A stretch of DNA of 64,000 nt from Pseudomonas abieticivorans (GTDB lineage Bacteria > Pseudomonadota > Gammaproteobacteria > Pseudomonadales > Pseudomonadaceae): positions 6,255,501 through 6,319,500 of the forward strand of contig NZ_CP094975.1 of NCBI RefSeq assembly GCF_023509015.1, in the 5' to 3' direction. The translations under genes and the position numbers were made by a program. Positions 36,825 through 47,241 of this stretch are shown here, piece by piece. The notes below the pieces were generated by a model that searched no databases, was not told the origin of the DNA, and saw nothing but the letters and a program-made list of their open reading frames with translations. Every line of letters starts with the position of its first letter. Positions within the stretch are counted from its first letter, which is position 1.

Positions 36825-37679
36825 ATGATTTATTCAGTTGTATCCAACGGCCAGTTGATGCCATCGCAGGCCCCGGGCGACCCTGTACCCTGGTGGAGTT
36901 TCACCAAGACCGTGCTCGCCGCCGGGGCATTGACCCTGGTGCGCGATGGCCTGCTGGGGCTTGACGATACGTTGCCGGAAGGCCCATTCACCCTGCGCCA
37001 GTTGCTACGCCACGAAGCGGGCCTGGCCGATTATGGCGAGCTGGCCGACTACCACACGGCGGTGGCCAGCCATCAGCAGGCCTGGCCGGCCATAGAAATG
37101 CTGCAGCGCCTGGAGGCCACGCGCCTGCGCTACAGCCCGGGGGACGGCTGGCGCTACTCCAACGTCGGGTACCTGTACCTCGCTCGGCTGATCGAGAGGC
37201 TCTGCGGGTTGACGCTTGAGCAGGCGCTGGTTGAACGGGTATTTGAACCCTTGGGCATTTCGCAGGTGTACCTCGCCACGGCTGCCGCCGATATCGACGG
37301 CGTCTACGACCCACGTTGGGTGTATCACGGCTTGCTGATGGGACCACCGGCGCAAGCGGCCCTGTTGTTGGACCGGCTGCTGGGCGGGCAGTTGATTCCC
37401 ATGGCCTTGGTACAGGCCATGCAAACCGTACGGCCACTGGGTGGCCCGCTGCCCGGCCGCCCGTGGCAAACGGCAGGCTATGGCCTGGGCCTGATGCAGG
37501 GGACGGTCGCGGGTGGCCTGACCCTGAGCGGGCACACCGGGGTCGGGCCTGGCAGTGTGGTCGCGGTTTATCGCTGTGTGGTGGGGTCTGGCAGCGCCAG
37601 TTGCGCGGTGTTTTTGCCGAACGGCAGCGAGGGCGGCGTCGAAGCCCAGGTGCTTACGCATTTGCTCCAGGCGCTCTAG
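36825..37679 (+). CDS. Serine hydrolase of the beta-lactamase/penicillin-binding family
   Basis: The 284-residue protein has the three class C-like motifs: SxxK as SFTK near residue 27, YxN as YSN near 113, and HTG near 236 (GHTGVG). No signal peptide precedes them when the ATG at 36825 is used, behind AAGGA; the upstream in-frame stretch overlaps the sigma-factor remnant and looks noncoding. Such proteins include esterases, D-aminopeptidases and cell-wall enzymes. The gene stands alone between sfnB and antR. Substrate unknown. Confidence 0.75.
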   Translation: MIYSVVSNGQLMPSQAPGDPVPWWSFTKTVLAAGALTLVRDGLLGLDDTLPEGPFTLRQLLRHEAGLADYGELADYHTAVASHQQAWPAIEMLQRLEATRLRYSPGDGWRYSNVGYLYLARLIERLCGLTLEQALVERVFEPLGISQVYLATAAADIDGVYDPRWVYHGLLMGPPAQAALLLDRLLGGQLIPMALVQAMQTVRPLGGPLPGRPWQTAGYGLGLMQGTVAGGLTLSGHTGVGPGSVVAVYRCVVGSGSASCAVFLPNGSEGGVEAQVLTHLLQAL

Positions 37680-37761
37680 CGATCGGATCGCGCGGCGTAT
37701 CGCGAGTCAGCTCCGCTGACACCGCGCTAGCAAGGCGCCATGGCGTGTGGAATCGGTGGAG

Positions 37762-38754
37762 CTACCCCCGCGCACGCGCCAGCGTCTGCGACGGGCGCTC
37801 GCCAAAGGCGCGCTGGTACTGCGCGGCAAATCGGCCCAGATGGGCAAACCCCCAGCGCGATGCAGTCGCTGCGATGTTGTAGTTGCCGCGATCCTCCAGC
37901 AGGCTGCAGCGCACCGCTTCCAGGCGAAAGCGCTTGAGGTAGGCGATGGGCGACAGGCCGAAGTGTTGTTTGAAGCCCTCGTGCAGGCGCTGCGGCGTCA
38001 CCCCGGCGGCCTGCTGGATATCCGCCAGCACCAGGTCGTTTTCAGCCTGTGCCTCGATGAACCGCCGCGCCTTGAGCACGAAGGCCGGGCAACGGGTTTC
38101 TCCCAGTGCCTTGAGCGCCTCGGAGTAGTTGTTGGGCTGGGACAGGATCAGGCCCTTGATCAGCGTGCGCTCCAGGTCGCGGGCCAAGGGCACTTGGCTG
38201 AACAAGGGTTGGGCCTGGTCCATTTCCTCGACCAGGTAGCGCACCATCCGCCACCACCCGGCACTGGCGCCCTGCTGGGCGTCGATGCACGTCTTGAAGG
38301 CAATCGGGGCGTCGACCGGGCGCTGCAGCAGTTGCTCCAGCACGCGGTTCATCGAGGCACAGGTGATCACCACCTGCAGCTTGCGGCAATTGGCGGCGAT
38401 GCTCAGTTGCTGGTGTTCGAAGGGCGAGACGATCAGGCCCACCCGGGCATCGGAGCGCGCCAACTGCTTGCCGCTCTGGATCTGCTGCTCGCCGTCCAGC
38501 GGCAGGCTGATGCTGTAGCTCTTCAGGCCGCAACTGGCATCCACGCCGATCACCACGTCCGTGCCGTACTGGATGCGCCCCACCACCGTGGCCAACGACC
38601 CCAGGCGATTGGCCGAGTGCTCGAACGCCAGTTGGCGCGTGGCACTGGCCTGCAGGCTGTGCGGGCCGCAGATGTCGGCCATCCAGGCGCGCGCGCTGGC
38701 GATATCCCGATGGGTCGCTTGAAGCCCCGGGGCGTTGCTGCGGATCAGGGTCAT
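37762..38754 (-). CDS. antR: AraC/XylS-family regulator of anthranilate dioxygenase
   Basis: The 330-residue regulator has an N-terminal AraC_binding_2-like domain and a C-terminal AraC/XylS DNA-binding domain (LVLADIQQAAGVTPQRLHEGF and IAATASRWGFAHLGRFAAQY mark the two HTH units). It is divergent from antABC, the position of AntR. I chose the ATG at 38754 because GGAGG lies six bases before it; the frame stays open upstream to a TTG. Tandem XylS-type half-sites in the gap support activation of antA with anthranilate as expected inducer. Confidence 0.85.
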   Translation of the reverse strand: MTLIRSNAPGLQATHRDIASARAWMADICGPHSLQASATRQLAFEHSANRLGSLATVVGRIQYGTDVVIGVDASCGLKSYSISLPLDGEQQIQSGKQLARSDARVGLIVSPFEHQQLSIAANCRKLQVVITCASMNRVLEQLLQRPVDAPIAFKTCIDAQQGASAGWWRMVRYLVEEMDQAQPLFSQVPLARDLERTLIKGLILSQPNNYSEALKALGETRCPAFVLKARRFIEAQAENDLVLADIQQAAGVTPQRLHEGFKQHFGLSPIAYLKRFRLEAVRCSLLEDRGNYNIAATASRWGFAHLGRFAAQYQRAFGERPSQTLARARG

Positions 38755-38833
38755 GGCAACCTCCGAGGCGTGTCGAGAGGCCAAAGGTAATCGAGCCATG
38801 GCCGCCGGCGCTATCCGATTACTGCAAAAAATC

Positions 38834-38867
38834 GCAAAACGGCTATTTATCCCCGGCAAAGCGGATA
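38834..38867 (+). promoter_or_regulatory. Tandem XylS/AntR-type half-sites at the antA promoter
   Basis: GCAAAACGGCTA (38834-38845) and GCAAAGCGGATA (38856-38867) form a direct repeat with a 22-bp period, matching the TGCA-N-GGNTA form of XylS/BenR sites. A TTTAAT at 38889-38894 fits a -10 box, which would place the second half-site across the -35, as in XylS-activated promoters. Confidence 0.6.
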
Positions 38868-38930
38868 GATGCCCTAAGCGGCCAGGGATTTAATCGAGTG
38901 GAGTCCGACCACTCCAGAAGGTAATCCTTG

Positions 38931-40340
38931 ATGAGCACAACCAGAACACTCGCCCAATGGCAGCACTTCGTCGAAGGCTGCCTGGACTTCCGCCCGGTGG
39001 AAGGCGTGTATCGCATCGCCCGGGACATGTTCACCGAACCTGATTTGTTTGACCTTGAGATGGAGTTGATCTTCGAAAAGAACTGGATCTACGCCTGCCA
39101 CGAGAGCGAAATCGCCCACAACCATGACTTCATGACGATGCGCGCCGGCCGCCAGCCGATGATCATCACCCGCGACGGCGAAGGCCGCTTGAACGCCCTG
39201 ATCAACGCCTGCCAGCACCGCGGCACCACCCTGACCCGGGTGGGCAAGGGCAACCAGTCGACCTTCACCTGCCCGTTCCATGCCTGGTGCTACAAGAGCG
39301 ATGGCCGCCTGGTAAAGGTCAAGGCCCCCGGTGAGTACCCCGAAGGCTTCGACAAGGCCACCCGTGGCTTGAAGAAGGCCCGCATCGAAAGCTACAAGGG
39401 CTTTGTGTTTATCAGCCTGGACGTGCACGGCAGCGACACCCTGCAAGACTACCTGGGCGACGCCAAGGTGTTCTTCGACATGATGGTAGCGCAGTCGCCC
39501 ACCGGCGAGCTGGAGGTGCTGCCCGGCAAGTCGGCCTACACCTACGACGGCAACTGGAAACTACAGAACGAGAACGGCCTGGACGGCTATCACGTCAGCA
39601 CCGTGCACTACAACTACGTGGCCACCGTGCAGCACCGCCAGCACGTCAACGCCGAAAAAGGCGTGGCCAGCAGCGACACCCTCGACTACAGCAAGCTGGG
39701 GGCTGGCGACGCTGAAACCGACGATGGCTGGTTCTCGTTTCACAACGGCCACAGCCTGTTGTTCAGCGACATGCCCAACCCTGCGGTGCGCCCTGGCTAC
39801 GCCAGCATCATGCCGCGCCTGGTCAACGAACACGGCCAGGGCAAGGCCGAGTGGATGATGCACCGCCTGCGTAACCTGAACATCTACCCCAGCATGTTCT
39901 TCCTCGACCAGATCAGCTCGCAATTGCGCATTATCCGCCCCCTGGCCTGGAACAAGACCGAGATCAACAGCTTTTGCCTGGGCGTGAAAGGTGAAACGGA
40001 TACCGACCGCGAGAACCGCATCCGCCAGTTCGAAGACTTTTTCAACGTCTCGGGCCTGGGCACGCCAGACGACCTGGTGGAATTTCGTGAAGCCCAGCGC
40101 GGCTTCCAGGCACGCCTGGAGCGCTGGAGCGACATTTCCCGTGGCCAGGGCAAATGGATCGAGGGGCCCACGCCCAATAGCGAGGCAATCGGCATCTCGC
40201 CGGTGCTGACCGGCACCGAGTTCACCCATGAGGGCCTGTACGTGAACCAGCATGGCAACTGGCAGCGCTTTTTGCTGGAAGGCCTGGCCCGCAAGGCCGC
40301 CGAACAACAGTCCCTGAAACTGCACGAGGTACAACCATGA
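38931..40340 (+). CDS. antA: Anthranilate 1,2-dioxygenase, large (alpha) subunit
   Basis: The 469-residue ring-hydroxylating oxygenase alpha subunit holds a Rieske centre (CQHRGTTLTR and CPFHAWCYKSDG, about residues 95-125) and a mononuclear iron site (ENGLDGYHVSTVHYNY near 212-227). It converts anthranilate to catechol, CO2 and ammonia with O2 and NADH. The sequence resembles AntA of Acinetobacter and Pseudomonas, including the opening LAQWQHFVEGCLDFRP, more than BenA. ATG at 38931 follows AGAAGG. It overlaps antB by an ATGA. Confidence 0.92.
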   Translation: MSTTRTLAQWQHFVEGCLDFRPVEGVYRIARDMFTEPDLFDLEMELIFEKNWIYACHESEIAHNHDFMTMRAGRQPMIITRDGEGRLNALINACQHRGTTLTRVGKGNQSTFTCPFHAWCYKSDGRLVKVKAPGEYPEGFDKATRGLKKARIESYKGFVFISLDVHGSDTLQDYLGDAKVFFDMMVAQSPTGELEVLPGKSAYTYDGNWKLQNENGLDGYHVSTVHYNYVATVQHRQHVNAEKGVASSDTLDYSKLGAGDAETDDGWFSFHNGHSLLFSDMPNPAVRPGYASIMPRLVNEHGQGKAEWMMHRLRNLNIYPSMFFLDQISSQLRIIRPLAWNKTEINSFCLGVKGETDTDRENRIRQFEDFFNVSGLGTPDDLVEFREAQRGFQARLERWSDISRGQGKWIEGPTPNSEAIGISPVLTGTEFTHEGLYVNQHGNWQRFLLEGLARKAAEQQSLKLHEVQP

Positions 40341-40828
40341 CGGCGCAACTGCACCATCAAGTCGAACAGTTCATGTACCGCATGGCCGAGTTGTGTGATG
40401 CCCAGGATTGGGATGCGTACCTGGACCTGTTCAGCGAAGACAGCGAATTCCACCTGCCGCAATGGGACTCTGAACACGTCTACACCACCGACCCGAAAAA
40501 AGGCATGTCGCTGATCTACTACGCCAACCGCGGTGGCCTGGAAGACCGCGTGTTCCGCCTGCGCACCGGCAAGGCCGCCTCGACCATCCCGATGCCGCGC
40601 ACCGTGCACCTGATCAGCAACCTGCGCTTGCAGTCGCTGCCCAACGGTGACCTGCAAGCCAAGGTCAACTGGCACACGCTGTACCACCGCCTGCAGGTCA
40701 GCGAGCAGTTTTTCGGCTACGCCACCTACACGCTCAGGCCCCAGGGGGACAGTTGGAAGATCGCCCGCAAGCACGTGGTACTGCTGAACGACACCATCAA
40801 CTCGGTGCTGGATTTCTATCACCTCTGA
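40337..40828 (+). CDS. antB: Anthranilate 1,2-dioxygenase, small (beta) subunit
   Basis: The 163-residue beta subunit of the ring-hydroxylating dioxygenase (SnoaL-like fold) has typical EQFMYRMAELCDAQDWDAYL and DSWKIARKHVVLLNDTIN segments. It forms the structural partner of AntA in the oxygenase. Its ATG overlaps the antA stop by four bases. Confidence 0.92.
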   Translation: MTAQLHHQVEQFMYRMAELCDAQDWDAYLDLFSEDSEFHLPQWDSEHVYTTDPKKGMSLIYYANRGGLEDRVFRLRTGKAASTIPMPRTVHLISNLRLQSLPNGDLQAKVNWHTLYHRLQVSEQFFGYATYTLRPQGDSWKIARKHVVLLNDTINSVLDFYHL

Positions 40829-40846
40829 CCCCGTGGGTAACAGGCC

Positions 40847-41878
40847 ATGACGTATAAGGTCGCCTTCAGTTTTGCCGACGGCAAGACGCTGTTCTGTCCC
40901 GTGCAGGGCAATGAAATCCTCTTGGATGCCGCCTTGCGCGCCGGTATCAAAATCCCCCTGGACTGCCGCGAAGGCGTGTGCGCCACGTGCCAGGGCCGCT
41001 GTGAGTCCGGGCAATACACCCAGGACTACGTCGATGACGAAGCCTTGTCGGCCCAGGACCTGGCCCAGCGCAAAGTGCTGACCTGCCAGACCCGCGTGCA
41101 GTCGGATGCAGCATTTTACTTCGACTTTGACTCAAGCCTGTGCCACGCCGCCGGGCCCGAGCGCATCGCCAGCGTGATCCGCGGCGTGGAGCAGGTGTCC
41201 GACACCACAGCGGTGTTGCACGTGGACGCCAGCCAGTACCCTCGCCAGCTCGACTACTTGCCTGGGCAATACGCTCGGCTGCGGGTACCGGGTACCGAGG
41301 CCTGGCGTTCCTATTCATTTGCCAACCGCTCGACGGCAGCCAACCAGTTGCAGTTTTTGGTGCGGCTGTTGCCGGAGGGGGTCATGAGTGAGTTCATGCG
41401 TGAGCGCTGCGCACCGGGGCAAACCCTGGAGTTCGAGGCCCCGCTGGGCAGTTTTTACCTGCGCCAGGTCAGCCGCCCACTGGTGCTGGCGGCCGGTGGC
41501 ACCGGGCTGTCGGCGTTTCTGGGCATGCTGGATGAAATGGCCGTGACGGGCGGCTGCGGTTACCCAGTCAGCCTGTATTACGGCGTGACTCAGGAAGCCG
41601 ACCTGTGCGAACTGACGCGCCTGGAGGGCTACCGCCAACAGATCGCCGGCTTTGAACTGCACACGGTGGTCAGCCAGCCCTGCGAGACATGGCCGGGCAA
41701 GCGCGGCTATATCCCCGAACACTTCGATAGCCCTGCCCTAGCCGCCCAGCCGTTCGACCTCTACGTGTGCGGCCCACCGCCGATGGTAGAGGCGATCAAG
41801 GGCTGGATCGGTGACCAAGGCATTCAGGGCGCGCACCTGTATTACGAGAAATTCGTCGACAGCCACGCGGGGCGCTGA
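40847..41878 (+). CDS. antC: Anthranilate 1,2-dioxygenase electron transfer component (reductase)
   Basis: The 343-residue reductase has an N-terminal plant-type [2Fe-2S] domain (CREGVCATCQGRCESGQY plus a later Cys in VLTCQTRV), an FAD domain (RSYSFANRS) and an NAD domain ending in LYVCGPPPMVEAIKGWI. It transfers electrons from NADH to AntAB. It starts 18 bp after antB. A hairpin downstream may end the operon. Confidence 0.92.
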   Translation: MTYKVAFSFADGKTLFCPVQGNEILLDAALRAGIKIPLDCREGVCATCQGRCESGQYTQDYVDDEALSAQDLAQRKVLTCQTRVQSDAAFYFDFDSSLCHAAGPERIASVIRGVEQVSDTTAVLHVDASQYPRQLDYLPGQYARLRVPGTEAWRSYSFANRSTAANQLQFLVRLLPEGVMSEFMRERCAPGQTLEFEAPLGSFYLRQVSRPLVLAAGGTGLSAFLGMLDEMAVTGGCGYPVSLYYGVTQEADLCELTRLEGYRQQIAGFELHTVVSQPCETWPGKRGYIPEHFDSPALAAQPFDLYVCGPPPMVEAIKGWIGDQGIQGAHLYYEKFVDSHAGR

Positions 41879-41965
41879 GTCATCCCGGCAAGTCACATGG
41901 ACACCACGGGCAGTGCTGAACATGGCCAGAGCGCACTGTTGCGCTAGGGTCGTGGTTGAATCACT

Positions 41966-41993
41966 GGGCGATCTGCACCCTAAAAGATCGCCC
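41966..41993. terminator. Possible hairpin terminator after antABC
   Basis: GGGCGATCT and AGATCGCCC form a 9-bp stem with a 10-base loop about 90 bp after antC. No T-tract follows on the plus strand, so termination is uncertain. Confidence 0.35.
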
Positions 41994-42105
41994 ATGGTGT
42001 GACTGATCATTTCTTGCTCACTGCCCTCAAACGCCCCGCCAGACTGGCCTCTGGAATGTTATCCACAGAGATACTCACGCATTTGGTGGACAACTTCAGC
42101 CAGGC

Positions 42106-42339
42106 TCACCCCCTGCCCCGCGCTTGTTCGGCAAAATGCGTGACCGCGCTGGAGCACTCGTCAATGCGCGATATCAACGACAGCTCGCTGACCATTTCCG
42201 CGTGGGGCAACGGGATGAAATGCACACCCGGCATGCTCAACCGACCGAGGGTTTCGGGGACGATGCTGATACCGATCCCCGCCGCCACCAAGCCAGGAAT
42301 GCGGGCGTAGCAGCGGGCTGGCGAGACCATCATCCCCAT
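42106..42339 (-). pseudogene. C-terminal remnant of a LysR-family regulator
   Basis: About 77 codons encode ARIPGLVAAGIGISIVPETL followed by SELSLISRIDECSSAVTHFAEQ, the usual last quarter of a LysR effector domain. No matching N-terminal part or HTH is present upstream, where the frame is replaced by the repeat-protein gene's leader. It is most simply a truncated gene. The remainder of the 41,879-42,435 gap contains only the hairpin above. Confidence 0.6.
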
Positions 42340-42435
42340 CGATAACCACCATCACGTCAATGAAGTTCTCCGAAACCGCCCTGGGGGTAAGAATAGCCAC
42401 ACACCCCCAAACAACGATTCCCGGAGCGCACAATC

Positions 42436-42822
42436 ATGAAACGTCAAATCATCCTCAGCATCGCCTTCTCGGTACTTGCCGCTCACGCTTTTGCCCAAGA
42501 CGGTTCGGATCGCACCCTGAACCGCGTCGCTCAAGACGGCTCCGAACACACCCTGAACCGCGTTGCACAGGATGGTTCTGACCGCACCCTGAACCGCGTC
42601 GCCCAAGACGGTTCGGACCGCACACTGAACCGCGTCGCTCAAGATGGCTCGGACCGCACACTGAACCGCGTCGCTCAAGACGGCTCGGACAGCACCCTGA
42701 ACCGCGTCGCTCAAGACGGCTCGGACCGCACACTGAACCGCGTCGCTCAAGACGGTTCTGACCGCACACTGTTTCGTGTAGCTCAAGACGGCGCCGACCA
42801 CGTGCTCAAAGGTCGCGTATGA
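42436..42822 (+). CDS. Secreted protein made of nine 12-residue tandem repeats
   Basis: The 128-residue protein has a signal peptide (residues 1-20, ending AHAFA) and then nine near-identical units of AQDGSDRTLNRV, with variants SEH, SDS, TLF and a final ADHVLKGRV. At DNA level this is a 36-bp tandem array in frame, with silent changes, so the protein sequence is under selection. GGAG lies nine bases before the ATG, and a strong terminator follows. I do not know its function. Similar small pseudomonad repeat proteins exist, some with the product name 'phage infection protein' as I recall, without firm basis. Unit number could vary among strains by slippage. Confidence 0.75.
   Translation: MKRQIILSIAFSVLAAHAFAQDGSDRTLNRVAQDGSEHTLNRVAQDGSDRTLNRVAQDGSDRTLNRVAQDGSDRTLNRVAQDGSDSTLNRVAQDGSDRTLNRVAQDGSDRTLFRVAQDGADHVLKGRV
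42480..42810 (+). repeat. 36-bp in-frame tandem repeat array (9 units)
   Basis: Each unit starts GCTCAAGACGGCTCGGACCG or a close variant and continues about 16 bases to ACCGCGTC. The units lie inside the repeat-protein gene. Differences between units are mostly third-position changes. Confidence 0.9.
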
Positions 42823-42850
42823 GGTTAGCGTTAGCGGTACATCACCTGGA

Positions 42851-42882
42851 AAAGCCCGGCTCACACAGCCGGGCTTTTTTTT
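42851..42882 (+). terminator. Rho-independent terminator of the repeat-protein gene
   Basis: AAAGCCCGGCT and AGCCGGGCTTT form an 11-bp stem with a CACAC loop, followed by a run of eight Ts. It is 28 bp after the stop codon. Confidence 0.9.
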
Positions 42883-42883
42883 G

Positions 42884-43320
42884 CTTACTTTTTGTGGCGT
42901 TCGGTTTTGACAAAAAGTGAGTCGGCGTAAGGCCGGAAAGGTGATTCGGCATCATCCTAACCAATGGATATGTTCACCGTTTTAAGAGCAAGCTTCAAAG
43001 ATGCGTGAACATATCCATTATCAATGGCGCGATCACTTCACCGTTCCGCCCTTACGGCGTCTTACTTTTTGTCAAACGCCCGGTGTGCCGGCCCAGCCAA
43101 AAAATAAGCAAAAAAGGCTTGCCCCTGCTTGGGCCCTACGCTGCGCTACGGGTCCCCTCCCTCCGGCATCGCTCAAGCGGACGACGGCCCGGAATAGAAG
43201 CGTCTCCGGCTCCGTCTCCGGCGGCTACGCCTCCGGCCGCTTGATCAATACCTCCAGTCGGCCCGGGCGCTTAATGGGGCATACAATCAAGATCAAAAGC
43301 CAAGCAGATCAAGAGCAGCC
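42884..43320. repeat. Large intergenic repeat, copy A (central hairpin part plus one arm)
   Basis: The block carries the ACTTTTTGT...ACAAAAAGT central region with GGATATG/CATATCC palindromic parts, then one forward copy of a ~200-bp arm running from GCTTGCCCCTGCTTGGGCCC to GGGGCATACAATCAAGATCA. It is followed by short GATCAA units. Weak open frames across it are shadows of repeated sequence. It lacks the left arm present in copies B and C. Confidence 0.8.
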
Positions 43321-44037
43321 GTGATCCTGATCTTGATCTTGATCTTGAACTTGATCTGCTCTTGATCTTGATTGTATGCCCCATTAAGCGCCCGGGCCGA
43401 CTGGAGGCGTCGATCAAGGGGCGGCCCGAAGGGCCCGAGGCGTAGCCGAGGGAGACGGCAGCCGGCAAGCTTCTATAGCCGGTGCCGTCTGCCCCTTGAG
43501 CGACGCCGGAAGGAGGGGACCCGCAGCGCAGCGGAGGGCCCAAGCAGGGGCAAGCCTTTTTTGCTTACTTTTTGTGGCGTTTGACAAAAAGTAAGACGCC
43601 GTAAGGGCGGAAAGGTGATTCGGCATCACCCTAACCAATGGATATGCCCACCGTCCTCGGAGCATGCTTCAAAAATCATGTACATATCCATTACCAAGGG
43701 CGCGGCCACTTCACCTTTCCGGCCTTACGCCGGCTCACTTTTTGTCAAACGCCCGGTGTGCCGGCCCAGCCAAAAAATAAGCAAAAAAGGCTTGCCCCTG
43801 CTTGGGCCCTACGCTGCGCTACGGGTCCCCTCCCTCCGGCATCGCTCAAGCGGACGACGGCCCGGAATAGAAGCTCCTCCGGCTCCGTCTCCGGCGGCTA
43901 CGCCTCCGGCCGCTTGATCAATTCCTCCAGTCGGCCCGGGCGCTTAATGGGGCATACAATCAAGATCAAAAGCCAAGCAGATCAAGAGCAGATCAAGAGC
44001 AGATCAAGAGCAGATCAAGAGCAGATCAAGAGCAGAG
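43321..44037. repeat. Large palindromic intergenic repeat, copy B (arm-hairpin-arm)
   Basis: An inverted arm (about 43,365-43,557), a central imperfect palindrome around 43,565-43,750, and a forward arm (about 43,780-43,975) make a ~650-bp inverted repeat. The outer ends are runs of GATCTT/AAGATC units, and on the right an 11-bp GCAGATCAAGA repeated about five times (43,977-44,035). The centre is almost base-identical to copy C at 50.6-51.3 kb. No gene was recognised within it. Confidence 0.85.
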
Positions 44038-44220
44038 CCAGCGGCCAGAGAGCACGGGCACGGGCACGGGCAGGATATGATGTGCCTATTTCCCAGAATT
44101 CCGCGAAGAACCTTTTTTTTGTGCCCGGATTTGCGGCCAAGCCATAACCGGCCAACAAGAATCCTGAGCCAGCCACACAAGGCAGACAACACCACCCCCA
44201 CAAGCCATGGCGCGCTACAA

Positions 44221-44472
44221 CCGATGTGGGAGCGAGCTTGCTCGCGAAGCGCCGCGCGGGCGGCGCGCGGTCTCAAGAGCGCCGAAGAAACCAAGGCATG
44301 CACCTCTGAGCCCCCATGCGGTCTAAAAACAGGCTCTGGAGGTTTGTCTTCAAAGCTCCCGGCTGGAAATCGGTGTGGGGCTGCCAGGCGCTAGCCGATG
44401 TTGTTACAGCGCGCTTGAGATCGAGCGCCGCCCGCGCGGCGCTTCGCGAGCAAGCTCGGCTCCCACATCGGT
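44221..44472. repeat. Inverted pair of pseudomonad REP sequences
   Basis: GATGTGGGAGCGAGCTTGCT with a GCGCCGCGCGGGCGGCGCGC palindrome at about 44,222-44,270 is mirrored at about 44,405-44,472 (GCGCCGCCCGCGCGGCGC...AGCTCGGCTCCCACATCGG). This is a REPIN-like arrangement with ~130 bp between. The 44,040-44,619 stretch holds this and no other gene. Confidence 0.7.
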
Positions 44473-44619
44473 TGCAACGTACCATGGCCTGTGGGATCGG
44501 CGTTGCCAGCCTTTTGTGTTTGCATCGGTTCCTGTGATTGAACACGACCCCGATTGACCGCGCCCACCAACCCGACGAAACTCCCCGCCACCCGCCCCAA
44601 CCCGGAGCCAGACCCTTCA

Positions 44620-46430
<1,811 letters not shown>

Positions 46431-46431
<1 letters not shown>

Positions 46432-47162
46432 TGGCGGTGTTTAACCTGGAAATTCGCAGCTATCGCACCCACAGTGATCAGCATGAACACGACTTCAGCC
46501 AGGTGGTCTTGCCCATCAGCGGGCACATGGACATTGACGTGCAGGGCCGGGGTGGGCGTATCGACAGCGCCGCCTGCGCCATCGTTGCCCCCGGCGCGCC
46601 CCACGCCCAGGCGGCGCAGAGCGGCAGCCGTTTCCTGGTGCTGGACTGCCCGCACAGCCTGTTCCAAAGCATCGCCCTGGAGCGCTTGGCGCAACAAATC
46701 TATGTGCCCATCAGCCCGGCTGCGCGGCGGTTGATCGAGTTCGCCGAGTTGGCGGGCAACCGTCAACTGGCCGAAAATGCCGCGCACCTGGTGCCGCTGT
46801 TACTCTCGGCCCTGGCCTCGACCCCCCTGCCCGTGCCATGCGGCATCGAGCGACTGATTGCACGGCTGCACGCCCAGCCAGCGGGCAACTGGAGCAACGA
46901 TGCCATGGCCCAGGTGGCGGGCGTCAGTGCCAGCCAACTGCACCAACGCTTTCGCACGCTCTACCAGACCACGCCCCAAGCCTGGCTCGCCGACCTGCGC
47001 ATCCGCCAGGCACAACGCTGGCTGGCCGACAGCACGCTGCCCATCGCCGACATTGCCCAACGTGCTGGCTACAGCGACCAGGCCGCCCTCACCCGCGCCA
47101 TGGGCCGGGTGTGCGGCACCACACCGTCGGCCTTCCGCAAATCGCGAAAACAGCCTGGGTAA
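46431..47162 (+). CDS. AraC-family regulator with cupin sensor
   Basis: The 243-residue protein has an N-terminal cupin-like region (SYRTHSDQHEHDFSQVVLPI, with a His/Glu cluster) and a C-terminal AraC HTH pair (VAGVSASQLHQRFRTLYQTT and IAQRAGYSDQAALTRAMGRV). It overlaps the ABC gene by one base (TGATG). It precedes the DMT transporter gene by 79 bp, so it probably controls one of the two transporters. Confidence 0.85.
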
Positions 47163-47241
47163 AAAATCCAACGCTTGCAGCCAATACCTTCAAGGCGTCG
47201 ACCGCCACACTGGGGGCTTTGCGCAGTCAGGTATTAAAAGC

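Noticed and set aside
38931..41878. Benzoate dioxygenase (benABC) instead of antABC
   Set aside because: The large subunit's N-terminus and central segments match remembered AntA sequences and differ clearly from BenA, and no benD follows.
42480..42810. CRISPR-like array
   Set aside because: The 36-bp units are contiguous without unique spacers and encode protein in frame.
42455..42864. Antisense and out-of-frame repeat ORFs over the tandem-repeat gene
   Set aside because: A periodic sequence with unit length divisible by three keeps several frames open; only the plus frame has a signal peptide, Shine-Dalgarno and terminator.
43977..44035. CRISPR or iteron array from GCAGATCAAGA units
   Set aside because: Units are directly adjacent at 11 bp, there is no rep gene, and similar runs cap the other repeat copies.
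43001..44147. Several short ORFs of 60-170 codons across the giant repeats
   Set aside because: They appear in both orientations of the same arm, start inside hairpins and have no ribosome-binding site; they are translation of repeat DNA.
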